Part shown: positions 1 to 6,927 of the stretch, piece after piece
Layout: each line of letters opens with the position of its first letter
Position numbering within the stretch: the stretch's first letter is position 1
Assembly (NCBI GenBank): GCA_040900105.1
Contig: JBBDZP010000049.1
Span: 1 to 15,982, forward strand
Reading direction: 5' to 3'
DNA: 15,982 nucleotides
Origin: JACPDD01 sp040900105
Lineage (GTDB): Bacteria; Patescibacteriota; Microgenomatia; Levybacterales; UBA12049
The notes under the pieces: model-generated
Told to the model about the DNA's origin: nothing
Seen by the model: only the letters and a program-made list of their open reading frames with translations
Database searches by the model: none
Translations under genes and position numbers: made by a program

Positions 1-62
1 AAGTTATTCCGTGCTCAGGCCTCATAAGAGTTAAGAGAGTAAAGTAGCTTTCCTTTTTTAAT

Positions 63-623
63 ATGATTTCAGTAACGGACTTAAGAAGTGGTGTAGTTTT
101 TCAGGAACAAGGACAACTTTTCCAGGTGCTTTCTTATGAGCATATAAAGATGGGGCGGGGAAGTGCAAATATAAAAGTTAAAGTTAAAAATATTCGTACC
201 GGTACAACAGTAGATAAGAGCTTCATAAACGGCGCAAAAGTTGATAATGTGAGTGTCTTCAAGAGAGATCTTCAGTATCTGTACCGCGACTTGGAAAATA
301 CATATTTTATGAATCCTACAACTTTTGAGCAGATTAGTATTCCGGTTAAAGTTATAGGAAGCGATATTTATTATCTTAAAGAAGGGGAGAGCTTTAATAT
401 CAGTTTTTTAGGAGACGAAGCATTGCTTCTAAACCTTTCGCCCAAAATGGAGTTTAGAGTTGAAGATACAGCTCCTGGTGTTAAAGGAAACTCTGCTACG
501 AATGTTTTTAAAGATGCAATTTTAGAAAACGGTCTTAAGACAAAAGTTCCGTTATTTATAAGCGTTGGAGATAGAATTAGAGTTGATACGAGAACCGGTC
601 AATATAGCGAGCGAGCACAATAA
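63..623 (+). CDS. efp: Elongation factor P
   Basis: This 186-residue protein has the usual EF-P length and layout: an N-terminal KOW-like domain, a middle OB domain and a C-terminal S1-like OB domain ending in the hallmark VDTRTGQYSERA. EF-P binds between the ribosomal P and E sites and relieves stalling at proline runs. The tip of the domain I loop reads KMGRGSA (residues 29-35), placing Arg32 where E. coli has the modified Lys34; arginine there is known from EarP-rhamnosylated EF-Ps but also from unmodified ones. It is the first gene of a tight plus-strand series and overlaps the next gene by one base (TAATG). No Shine-Dalgarno sequence precedes the ATG, and the 62 bases upstream hold nothing I can assign. 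Family assignment is very secure; the modification state is unknown. Confidence 0.97.
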   Translation: MISVTDLRSGVVFQEQGQLFQVLSYEHIKMGRGSANIKVKVKNIRTGTTVDKSFINGAKVDNVSVFKRDLQYLYRDLENTYFMNPTTFEQISIPVKVIGSDIYYLKEGESFNISFLGDEALLLNLSPKMEFRVEDTAPGVKGNSATNVFKDAILENGLKTKVPLFISVGDRIRVDTRTGQYSERAQ

Positions 624-1909
624 TGAAGAGAATAACAAGAGCAATACACGGGAATGATATTGTAAAAGTCCTCAAAATCCGCCCTTTCCTCTTTTTAATG
701 ATCTCCGAGTTTTTCACTCAGTTGGCATTCAACATGCAGCATTTTGTTCTTATTTTTATAGTTTATGAACTTACACAGTCAAATACGGCGGTTTCGGGAA
801 TTATCCTTTCCTTTACAATCCCTGCAATCCTTTTTAGTTTGGTTTCCGGAGTGTATGTAGACAGATGGGATAAGAAAAAGGTAATGCTTATTACCAATTT
901 TGTCAGAGGACTCCTGGTTATCCCTTTTTTAATTACAGACTTGAATATAGGATTAATTTATCTATTTACGTTTTTGATAGCAGTCGCTACTCAGTTTTTT
1001 CTACCTGCGGAGTCAGCAATTATTCCGCTTCTTGTTCCTAGAAAACTCTTGATACCGGCGATAGCAGTTTTTGGACTAGGTCTTTATACAACTTTAGTCC
1101 TGGGATATATTTTGTCCGGACCAGTTCTTCTTATTTTTGGACAATTTAATACGGTTCTAATTTTGGCTGTGCTTTTCTTTGCAAGTGCGTTTTTCACAAG
1201 CTTCATAAAGACGCGGATCGTTTCTAAAGCTGAAGCTAAAAGCTTAGACGTTCCAGCCTCTGTCTCTTATGAAATAAAGGAAATTTTTCATTTTCTCAAA
1301 AAGGCGAGAAAAGTTATGCATGCTCTTGTTATTTTAACTATTTCCCAGGCAGTTCTTTTTATGTTTGCGGTTCTGGGGCCCGGGTATATGAGTAAAATTT
1401 TGAACGTTGAGATAGAAAGCTTGTCATGGATCCTCCTTGCGCCCGCAGCTGTAGGAATGGGACTTGGCGGACTGCTCTTGGGAAGTTATGGAAAGAAACT
1501 TAAAAATAAATTTCTAAGCACAGCCGGATTCGCGCTGTCCGGATTTATATTTATTCTTCTTTCTCTTGGGAACAGAGTCACATCTCACGATTTTATATAC
1601 GCCCTAAATGTCTCTCTGCCCAAGTTTTTGGATATTAATATTTTGCACGTTGTAGTTCTTCTGGCTTTTTTTGCAGGTTTTGCAAATTCTCTTATATTTA
1701 TTCCTTCAAACGCCACGCTTCAGCTTGAAACAAGCGAGAGAATGAGGGGAAGAATTTACGGATTTCTTAATGCTCTTGTTGGGGCAGTATCATTGCTCCC
1801 CGTAGCTCTTGCCGGAGGACTTGCTGATATAATCGGAGTTGCAAGCGTATTAACGGCTGTTGGCATATCGCTTGTAATTATGAGTATATTCTTTTTCATT
1901 TTCGAATAA
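623..1909 (+). CDS. MFS transporter (MFS_3-like, 12 TM)
   Basis: This 428-residue protein is almost wholly hydrophobic, with about 12 predicted membrane spans in two halves separated by a charged loop around residues 195-230. Between spans 2 and 3 it carries a motif A-like sequence, SGVYVDRWDKKKVM, matching the G-x3-DR-x-G/D-RR/KK signature of the major facilitator superfamily. A second charged motif, ERMRGRIYGF, near the last pair of helices resembles the MFS_3 (EntS/macrolide-efflux-like) group. It is presumably a proton-driven exporter in the cytoplasmic membrane; the substrate cannot be told. The start overlaps the efp stop by one base and lacks a Shine-Dalgarno, implying translational coupling. 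Family secure, substrate unknown. Confidence 0.88.
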   Translation: MKRITRAIHGNDIVKVLKIRPFLFLMISEFFTQLAFNMQHFVLIFIVYELTQSNTAVSGIILSFTIPAILFSLVSGVYVDRWDKKKVMLITNFVRGLLVIPFLITDLNIGLIYLFTFLIAVATQFFLPAESAIIPLLVPRKLLIPAIAVFGLGLYTTLVLGYILSGPVLLIFGQFNTVLILAVLFFASAFFTSFIKTRIVSKAEAKSLDVPASVSYEIKEIFHFLKKARKVMHALVILTISQAVLFMFAVLGPGYMSKILNVEIESLSWILLAPAAVGMGLGGLLLGSYGKKLKNKFLSTAGFALSGFIFILLSLGNRVTSHDFIYALNVSLPKFLDINILHVVVLLAFFAGFANSLIFIPSNATLQLETSERMRGRIYGFLNALVGAVSLLPVALAGGLADIIGVASVLTAVGISLVIMSIFFFIFE

Positions 1910-1910
1910 T

Positions 1911-2606
1911 ATGCAATTTTTTATTCTAGTTTTACTGCTCTGCTTCTTCATATTTCTCTTCTGCCTATATTATGTCTCACGTGATGACTTTTTACTCATA
2001 AGACGTGATATTTCAGAAGATTCAGTTTTTAACCTAGCATTTCTTCTTGCCGGAGCATCGCTTTTTTCTTCAAGATTACTCTGGGCAATATTTCACCCTA
2101 GCAGCAACTTCTTTAACCCGCTGTATTTTTTTCTGTTCCCGTATTTTCCCGGATTATCACTTCTGGGGGGAGTAATTGGGGGAGGAATATTTTTATATGC
2201 AATTTTTAAAGCTAAGAAGATGCCGGTAGGAAGGCTTTTAGATCTATTCGCCATTTCGGCCCTTGCGGGTATGCCCGTTGGAGTAACAGGTTATTTTATT
2301 ATGTCCGGTCATAATTTTTTATCCTGGAATGTCATAATTACCATAGTTTCGTATATTTCTCTATTCCTGTTCTTCTTCTTCTTTCTTTTCCCCCGTTTTA
2401 CAAAGGGAAGAATCGAGGAGGGAAGTATGGCAACGTTGTTTCTGTTTGCATTTTCCGCAGTATCCCTGCTGGGCAGAGTGGCTACCGGAAAGTTTACTAC
2501 TTCGCCGGAAAATATAATTCTAGTTTTACTCTTTGTTTTTGTATCTGCATTTTATATTAAAAAAACGAAATTAATTTCTAAATACTTGAGCTCACGCAAA
2601 AAATAA
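1911..2606 (+). CDS. Lgt-like membrane protein lacking the catalytic residues
   Basis: A 231-residue polytopic membrane protein (about 6-7 spans) whose middle resembles prolipoprotein diacylglyceryl transferase. GLSLLGGVIGG (81-91) lines up with the Lgt segment around HGG, RLLDLFAISALAG (108-120) with the xxxDLxAPxxxLG segment, and VGVTGYFIMSG (123-133) with the FGRIGNFINGE signature. By this alignment the residues needed in E. coli Lgt are gone: His103 is Leu85, Arg143 is Val125 and Asn146 is Tyr128. I therefore read it as a non-catalytic or repurposed Lgt homologue rather than the lipoprotein-modifying enzyme. It sits one base after the MFS gene (TAATATG) and overlaps the pseudouridine synthase gene by one base. 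The homology was judged by eye and needs a profile search. Confidence 0.6.
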   Translation: MQFFILVLLLCFFIFLFCLYYVSRDDFLLIRRDISEDSVFNLAFLLAGASLFSSRLLWAIFHPSSNFFNPLYFFLFPYFPGLSLLGGVIGGGIFLYAIFKAKKMPVGRLLDLFAISALAGMPVGVTGYFIMSGHNFLSWNVIITIVSYISLFLFFFFFLFPRFTKGRIEEGSMATLFLFAFSAVSLLGRVATGKFTTSPENIILVLLFVFVSAFYIKKTKLISKYLSSRKK

Positions 2607-3487
2607 TGCACCCAAATATAATTTATGAAGACGAGAGCATTCTGGTTTTGGATAAGCCGGCAGGAATGACTGTAAATAGGTCAGATACCACCAAGGATGA
2701 GCAGACGCTGCAGGATTGGGTAGAAGGTCGCGGGACTGCTGCTCATCAAGCGCACGTTTCGGTAGCCGCTCGTCCGGCTATATCTGAAAATCGGAATGAT
2801 TCTAGCTCGCTAAGAGAAAATTCACAAGAGGGTAGTCTCCAAAGTGCCGGTGAATTTTCAGTTGCTCCTGAAAGTGACTTGACTTCGCAGCAGTCTGAGT
2901 ATGAAGAATCTAACAGGGAAGCGTTTTATAAGAGGGGAGGAATTGTGCATAGGTTGGATAAGGAGACCTCGGGAATTATTATTGTTGCCAAGTCTGAAGA
3001 TGTCTTTGTTAATTTACTAAGACAATTCAGGGAAAGGGAAGTTCAGAAGAAATACACGGCTCTGGTGCATGGAAAAATTACTCCCGAGGAAGGAGAAATT
3101 TCAGTGCCCGTAGGCAGGCTCCCCTGGAACAGAAAGAGGTTTGGGATTGTAGCGGGCGGGCGGGATGCGCAAACCCACTTTAAAGTGCTAAGATATTACA
3201 AGGGGAAGGGTGGCGTTCTTACTCTTGTTGAGCTTCACCCGAGGACCGGAAGGACCCACCAGATAAGAGTACATTTGAAATATATGAATCATCCGATTTT
3301 TGCCGATAGCCTATACGGTGGAAGAAAAACGGCCAGAGAAGACAGAAAGCAGCTTAACAGGCAATTCCTGCATGCGTCAGGCATTAGTTTTGTTCATCCT
3401 CAAAGTTTCCAGCCTCTTTCTTTTGAAAGCTCTTTGCCTCACGACTTAAACGATTTGCTCTCCAAGATGCAAATTTTACAATCCTGA
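2606..3487 (+). CDS. RluA-family pseudouridine synthase with a polar insertion
   Basis: This 293-residue protein belongs to the RluA/RluC/RluD family, which isomerises uridine to pseudouridine in rRNA or tRNA. Visible motifs are LVLDKPAGMTVN (14-24), the catalytic HRLDKETSG (115-123, Asp118), QKKYTALVHG, and GRTHQIRVH in the C-terminal half. There is no N-terminal S4 domain. Between motif I and the catalytic motif the family normally has about 40 residues, but here there are about 95. The extra stretch (roughly 41-108) is rich in Ser, Glu, Gln and Asn and looks disordered. The start overlaps the upstream stop (TAATG), and the gene ends in TGA, showing that UGA is a stop in this organism. The family is secure; the target RNA position is not predictable. 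Confidence 0.93.
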   Translation: MHPNIIYEDESILVLDKPAGMTVNRSDTTKDEQTLQDWVEGRGTAAHQAHVSVAARPAISENRNDSSSLRENSQEGSLQSAGEFSVAPESDLTSQQSEYEESNREAFYKRGGIVHRLDKETSGIIIVAKSEDVFVNLLRQFREREVQKKYTALVHGKITPEEGEISVPVGRLPWNRKRFGIVAGGRDAQTHFKVLRYYKGKGGVLTLVELHPRTGRTHQIRVHLKYMNHPIFADSLYGGRKTAREDRKQLNRQFLHASGISFVHPQSFQPLSFESSLPHDLNDLLSKMQILQS

Positions 3488-3505
3488 AAGGATGACTTTG
3501 CGCAT

Positions 3506-4297
3506 ATGCCCAAAAAAAGAATAAAAGTCAAAAAAGATAATCTTAAAGTAGGAATTATATTCTCGGTAGTTATCGCTTTGCTTATTGGTTTTTCACTGAT
3601 TGGAAAACTTGCAAGCGTGCTGGAACAGGGGAAGTACGACGATAACTATCCTATGTCTCTTAAGGTAGAAGGGAAGTATGGCGTTCAGTTTCTCTCAATT
3701 TTCCCAAAAGAGCATGAGATCTCAGTTCTAAATGTTTCGGGAGGCAGGGAGGTCTCCGAGTCTTTGGCTATTGCCCCGGAGGCAGAGGTTATAGCAGGCG
3801 CGCTTTCGGTTGAGCCTTCGGATACTTCATCTTTCTTCCACGCAATTTTGAGAAATGAAGAAGTAAAGACAAATCTTACCGCAGTAGACAAATTCAGACT
3901 CTATTTATTGTCAAAGTCTATAGCCGGAGAGGACGTGACAGTGGAGGACGTTTCCGTCTCAGGCGAAGCTGCGGATAAAATAATTTCTTCCTTATTCTCC
4001 GATTCCGGCATAACTTCTGAAGGTTTAAGAGTAGAAGTAGTTAATGCAACCGGAGTTTATGGAATTGGTAACAAAGTGGCAAGGATAATTTCCAATATTG
4101 GCACAGATGTTGTTTTTGTCTCAACAGCCGATAATACTGAAGAAGAATGCGTGATTTATTATCAGGATGATAAAACTTATACGGTAAAGAGGTTGGCAAG
4201 AACATTAGGTTTTAGAACAGTTAAAAATGCAAAAAGAACAATATCAGACATTACCGTTGTAATTGGAGAGAATGGTCTGAAATCTATAAATCCGTAA
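3506..4297 (+). CDS. Membrane-anchored LytR_C-domain protein
   Basis: This 263-residue protein starts with a basic stretch (MPKKRIKVKK), then one membrane span (about 14-33), so the rest is probably extracytoplasmic. Residues 174-255 match the LytR C-terminal domain, with the typical VEVVNATGVYGIGNKVA opening and a final SDITVVIGE strand. The stretch around 58-80 (VQFLSIFPKEHEISVLNVSG) vaguely recalls the strands of LytR-CpsA-Psr proteins, but the PRD arginine motif of that catalytic domain is absent, so I do not call it a cell-wall ligase. Such proteins are common in cell-envelope contexts. A modest AAAGGA sits about a dozen bases before the ATG. It lies 18 bases after the pseudouridine synthase gene and one base before the next small gene. 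Confidence 0.82.
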   Translation: MPKKRIKVKKDNLKVGIIFSVVIALLIGFSLIGKLASVLEQGKYDDNYPMSLKVEGKYGVQFLSIFPKEHEISVLNVSGGREVSESLAIAPEAEVIAGALSVEPSDTSSFFHAILRNEEVKTNLTAVDKFRLYLLSKSIAGEDVTVEDVSVSGEAADKIISSLFSDSGITSEGLRVEVVNATGVYGIGNKVARIISNIGTDVVFVSTADNTEEECVIYYQDDKTYTVKRLARTLGFRTVKNAKRTISDITVVIGENGLKSINP

Positions 4298-4298
4298 T

Positions 4299-4457
4299 AT
4301 GTTTTTGGCAATAGTCGCTCTGATCGCGGCAGTTTCATTTCTTTTGAGCCTTAATTCTCTAAGAGGAGAGAAGGACAAAAGGGAGATTGAAAACGCCCGT
4401 AAGAAGTTGCAAAAAGATAAGATTATCTATCAGGCTTCATCTTCTTCAGGCACATAA
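4299..4457 (+). CDS. Small single-pass membrane protein (52 aa)
   Basis: A short open frame starts with ATG one base after the LytR_C gene stop (TAATATG, the same junction as MFS/Lgt-like). Its 52 residues form one clear membrane span (FLAIVALIAAVSFLLSL, 2-18), a charged helical stretch (RGEKDKREIENARKKLQKDK, 22-41) and a Ser-rich end (QASSSSGT). This membrane-plus-basic-helix layout and the operon junction support a real gene. No family or function is recognised. Its last 28 bases overlap the 3' end of the convergent TPR gene. Confidence 0.6.
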   Translation: MFLAIVALIAAVSFLLSLNSLRGEKDKREIENARKKLQKDKIIYQASSSSGT

Positions 4458-5146
4458 TCTTCTTCATCGTTTTCTTCATCTTTGGTTTTCATATTGGCTT
4501 TTGCTTTTTTTGTTTGTTTGTCAAGAGAAAGCGCTGCTTCCACCCCGTAAACAAAAGAAGGTTGATCTTTAAACTTTCTTGATCTCTTAGTCTCTTTTAT
4601 AAAAATTATTAAAGTTTTGCCATTAGTTGATTTCGTGTACGCTTCGTAAGTATTTCCGCCCTCTATAAATTTAATGAGTCTTTTTCCTATGTCATCGGGA
4701 AGCATTCCTACGTATTGTTTTTCAAGAAGAACAAATATCTTAAGTCTTTTAACTACAAGATTTAGTGCTTGTCCTGTTTGAAGATTGTTGACAACCTCAG
4801 AGGGTGCAATATTTAAGAGTTCCACTATCTTAGTTTTTCCGGGCTCTTCCAAGAATATATTGCTTAATTTATAGCCATTGCCGCTTATTCCTGCCTTAAA
4901 AGAGCCGTTTGGAACTTTTTTAATATTTCTTTGCGCAATTGAGTTAAGGGGATCAATCCGGAGAACCTTTTGATAAGTGAGTTTTGCTTCTTTTGCGCGA
5001 CCCAAGATTGAAAAAGCAAAGGCAAGTCTGCTTAGGGCGTCTATATCTTGCGGATTTTCTTTAATGAGGTTTTTATTTAGCACTACTGCATGTTGCCAGT
5101 CGCCGGTGAGTGCAGAATTTACGGCTTGAGTTTGAAGTGATGTCAT
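4430..5146 (-). CDS. TPR protein with C-terminal acidic tail
   Basis: A 238-residue soluble protein. Residues 1-75 contain two tetratricopeptide-like units (AVNSALTGDWQHAVVLNKNL, then ALSRLAFAFSILGRAKEAKL, followed by IDPLNSIAQRN), suggesting a protein-binding module. Residues 100-200 form a mixed alpha/beta segment (LKIFVLLEKQYVGMLPDDIG) with a weak likeness to HIRAN-type domains, which I would not rely on. The last 18 residues are strongly acidic, with 11 Asp/Glu. It has its own good promoter (TTGACT-17-TAAAAT), giving a leader of about 17 bases with no Shine-Dalgarno. It runs convergent to the small membrane gene and divergent from yebC. Function unknown; possibly a lineage-specific adaptor. 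Confidence 0.8.
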   Translation of the reverse strand: MTSLQTQAVNSALTGDWQHAVVLNKNLIKENPQDIDALSRLAFAFSILGRAKEAKLTYQKVLRIDPLNSIAQRNIKKVPNGSFKAGISGNGYKLSNIFLEEPGKTKIVELLNIAPSEVVNNLQTGQALNLVVKRLKIFVLLEKQYVGMLPDDIGKRLIKFIEGGNTYEAYTKSTNGKTLIIFIKETKRSRKFKDQPSFVYGVEAALSLDKQTKKAKANMKTKDEENDEEDYVPEEDEA

Positions 5147-5169
5147 TTTGGGGGCAATACTTGCTGGAA

Positions 5170-5198
5170 ATTTTACTATTCTTGATTGAAAAAGTCAA
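5170..5198 (-). promoter_or_regulatory. Promoter of the TPR gene
   Basis: On the minus strand a -35 TTGACT (5198-5193) is followed after exactly 17 bases by a -10 TAAAAT (5175-5170). Transcription would start near 5163, about 17 bases before the ATG. Its -35 lies inside the spacer of the opposing yebC promoter. Confidence 0.65.
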
Positions 5199-5214
5199 GG
5201 ATTGAGAGTAGAAT
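5186..5214 (+). promoter_or_regulatory. Promoter of yebC
   Basis: A -35 TTGAAA (5186-5191) is followed after 17 bases by a -10 TAGAAT (5209-5214). Transcription would start near 5221, leaving about 10 bases before the ATG at 5232. This rules out the in-frame TTG at 5202, which lies upstream of the -10. Confidence 0.6.
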
Positions 5215-5231
5215 TAGAGATTACAACTCCT

Positions 5232-5966
5232 ATGAGCGGACATTCAAAATGGGCCACAATTAAAAGACAAAAGGGTATTGCCGATATTAAGAAGGGTCAA
5301 ATTTTTACCAAGCTTGCCAAAGCGATTATTATCGCGGTTAAACAGAGTGGGGGACTTACAGACCCGTCACAGAATTTCAAATTGAGACTGGCCATGGATA
5401 AAGCACAAGAGGCAAACATGCCTAAGGAAAATATAGCGCGCGCCATAGAAAGAGCAAAGGGCATTAAAGAAGGCGAGCTTTCTGAAATAATCTACGAAGG
5501 GTTTGCCCCTCACGGCGTTTCCGTAATGGTTGAGGCTGTTACGGACAATTCCCAGCGGACAGCGGCTGAGGTAAAAAATATTTTTAACAAAGCAGGGGGC
5601 AGCTTTGGACAACCGGGTTCTGTTGCGTATCAATTCTCTCAAATGGGAAGAGTGACCGTTAAAAAGGACGGAAAGTCTTTGGAGGATATATTTCTTCTTG
5701 CTGCAGACAGCGGCGCCGAGGATATTGATGAGGACAACGATGAAGTAGTGATACTCACTCCTGCTGATAAGCTTGCGGCAGTTAGAAGCAAACTTGCTGG
5801 AAGCGGGCTAAATATTGTTGAAGCAGCATTAATAAGACTTCCCATAAATCCCGTGTTTGTTGAAAATCCCGAAAGTGTTGCAAAGGTAAATAGCTTTATA
5901 GAAACGCTGGAATCATTAGATGATGTGCAGAAAGTTTACTCAAACTTAAATTATGAGAATCAGTAG
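5232..5966 (+). CDS. yebC: YebC/PmpR-family protein
   Basis: The 244-residue product starts with the family hallmark MSGHSKWATIKRQKGIADIKKGQIFTKLAK, split here across positions 1-30, and continues with DPSQNFKLRLAMDKAQEANMPKENIARAIERAKG and a C-terminal domain typical of YebC. The family includes DNA-binding regulators and, as shown more recently, factors that help ribosomes through proline-rich stretches; efp sits about 5 kb away in this window. I chose the ATG at 5232 over a TTG ten codons upstream because the hallmark begins there and the promoter lies between them. The leader is very short and has no Shine-Dalgarno. It overlaps the next gene by 14 bases if that gene uses its first ATG. 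Family assignment is secure. Confidence 0.95.
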   Translation: MSGHSKWATIKRQKGIADIKKGQIFTKLAKAIIIAVKQSGGLTDPSQNFKLRLAMDKAQEANMPKENIARAIERAKGIKEGELSEIIYEGFAPHGVSVMVEAVTDNSQRTAAEVKNIFNKAGGSFGQPGSVAYQFSQMGRVTVKKDGKSLEDIFLLAADSGAEDIDEDNDEVVILTPADKLAAVRSKLAGSGLNIVEAALIRLPINPVFVENPESVAKVNSFIETLESLDDVQKVYSNLNYENQ

Positions 5967-6777
5967 AAGATCAAGGTTATTCCTAAGAAAAATGCCTACC
6001 CTGCCTTTAGTAAACAAGAGGCAGATATTTATTTTTGCCGTATTTGTTTTGTCACTAGGACTTTTTGTAACGCAGTATTTGTTTGGAAAATCGGGGATAG
6101 TGGCAGTGTTTCTGTTATCGGTTTTAACCGATTTTTTTGTTTTTTGGGCGCTCCAGAAAGATTTCAAGGAAAGATTTGTACCTCAGGTTTTCATTCTTCC
6201 ATTTTTTTACTCCCTTGCATTTGGCCTCTTTTATTTTTTGGTGCCCGCACGTTTTCTAACCAGAATTGCAGTTACTCTGGTGTATAGCTTTGGCCTCTAC
6301 TCACTCTTTTTAAGCGAGAATATATTTACCGTTTCTGCTATTAGAACTATAGCGCTTTTGTCTTCTGCAAGAACTGTGTCTTTTGTTATAACTATACTTT
6401 CATACTTTTTCCTTTCCAACGTTGTCATATCTTTGCATTTGAATATTTTTTATCTTCTTCCCTTGCTTTTTATCTTTACTTTTGCCCTTGCGTTGCATTC
6501 CGTGTGGACTTATTCCTTGGAAATAAGACTAAAAGAAGCAAGCCTTTGGGCAGGACTTTTAACCATCTGCATACTTGAGGTAGGAATGGTTCTTTGGTTC
6601 TGGCCGTCACGGCCCACTGTGATTGCGTTATTTTTAACCGGCTTTTTCTATTCCGTAATCGGTCTCACTCAAGCATGGTTTGATAAGAGGCTCTTTAGGA
6701 ATGTAATTTTGGAATATGTTTGGGTAGCTGCAATCGTGTTTTTTGTGCTTGTTTTATTTACTTCCTGGATCGGATAA
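5953..6777 (+). CDS. Polytopic membrane protein of unknown function
   Basis: A 274-residue protein with about 7-8 hydrophobic segments beginning near residue 24, short polar loops, and a basic N terminus (MRISRRSRLFLRK). Membrane proteins of this sort often sit beside yebC in Patescibacteria, but I cannot name the family with confidence. Two starts are possible: ATG 5953, overlapping yebC by 14 bases, or ATG 5992 (MPTLPLVNKR), 25 bases after the yebC stop. Neither has a convincing Shine-Dalgarno, and the hydrophobic core is the same. No catalytic motif is visible. It is probably co-transcribed with yebC. Confidence 0.75.
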   Translation: MRISRRSRLFLRKMPTLPLVNKRQIFIFAVFVLSLGLFVTQYLFGKSGIVAVFLLSVLTDFFVFWALQKDFKERFVPQVFILPFFYSLAFGLFYFLVPARFLTRIAVTLVYSFGLYSLFLSENIFTVSAIRTIALLSSARTVSFVITILSYFFLSNVVISLHLNIFYLLPLLFIFTFALALHSVWTYSLEIRLKEASLWAGLLTICILEVGMVLWFWPSRPTVIALFLTGFFYSVIGLTQAWFDKRLFRNVILEYVWVAAIVFFVLVLFTSWIG

Positions 6778-6844
6778 AAAAACGACAATACTTCATGGTG
6801 GGAAAGGGGAGGGAGTTCCTTCGGCAAATCTCAGGATAAAGTAG
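6776..6844 (+). pseudogene. Possible remnant of a riboflavin kinase gene
   Basis: In the frame KKTTILHGGKGEGVPSANL, ending RIK then TAG at 6842-6844, the sequence shows GKGEGVPSANL. This resembles the riboflavin kinase motif G-[RK]-x-x-G-[FVI]-P-T-A-N-[LI] (E. coli RibF has GVPTAN). No good start codon precedes it, and the remaining ~100 residues of a kinase domain do not follow in any frame I can see. It abuts the upstream membrane gene, where a coupled downstream gene would sit. I read it as the front end of a decayed gene. A chance match over about 12 residues cannot be excluded. Confidence 0.3.
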
Positions 6845-6878
6845 TTTACACTGACGAAAGAAGTGAGGAAGTGATATA

Positions 6879-6887
6879 GTTTGATAC
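6879..6887 (+). repeat. Left 9-bp direct repeat (target duplication)
   Basis: GTTTGATAC here is repeated exactly at 7531-7539. Each copy abuts one end of the inverted-repeat-bounded segment 6888-7530, as expected for a target-site duplication made by transposition. Confidence 0.7.
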
Positions 6888-6901
6888 TTTAGACCTAAAA
6901 T
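6888..6901 (+). repeat. Left terminal inverted repeat
   Basis: TTTAGACCTAAAAT pairs with 7516-7530 allowing a single-base bulge. It begins on the base directly after the left direct repeat. Confidence 0.65.
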
Positions 6902-6927
6902 ATTATAGGACGTTCGTCAGTCACGGA

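Noticed and set aside
3485..3487. Recoded UGA (glycine) as in Gracilibacteria
   Set aside because: The pseudouridine synthase gene ends naturally at TGA and no gene in the window contains an in-frame TGA.
5202..5231. TTG start for yebC ten codons upstream
   Set aside because: The family begins at MSGHSKW and the best promoter's -10 lies downstream of the TTG.
6850..6921. 9-bp inverted repeat ACTGACGAA (6850-6858) and TTCGTCAGT (6913-6921) as a separate small element
   Set aside because: One arm lies outside and one inside the 643-bp element, and about two such repeats are expected by chance in 1 kb.
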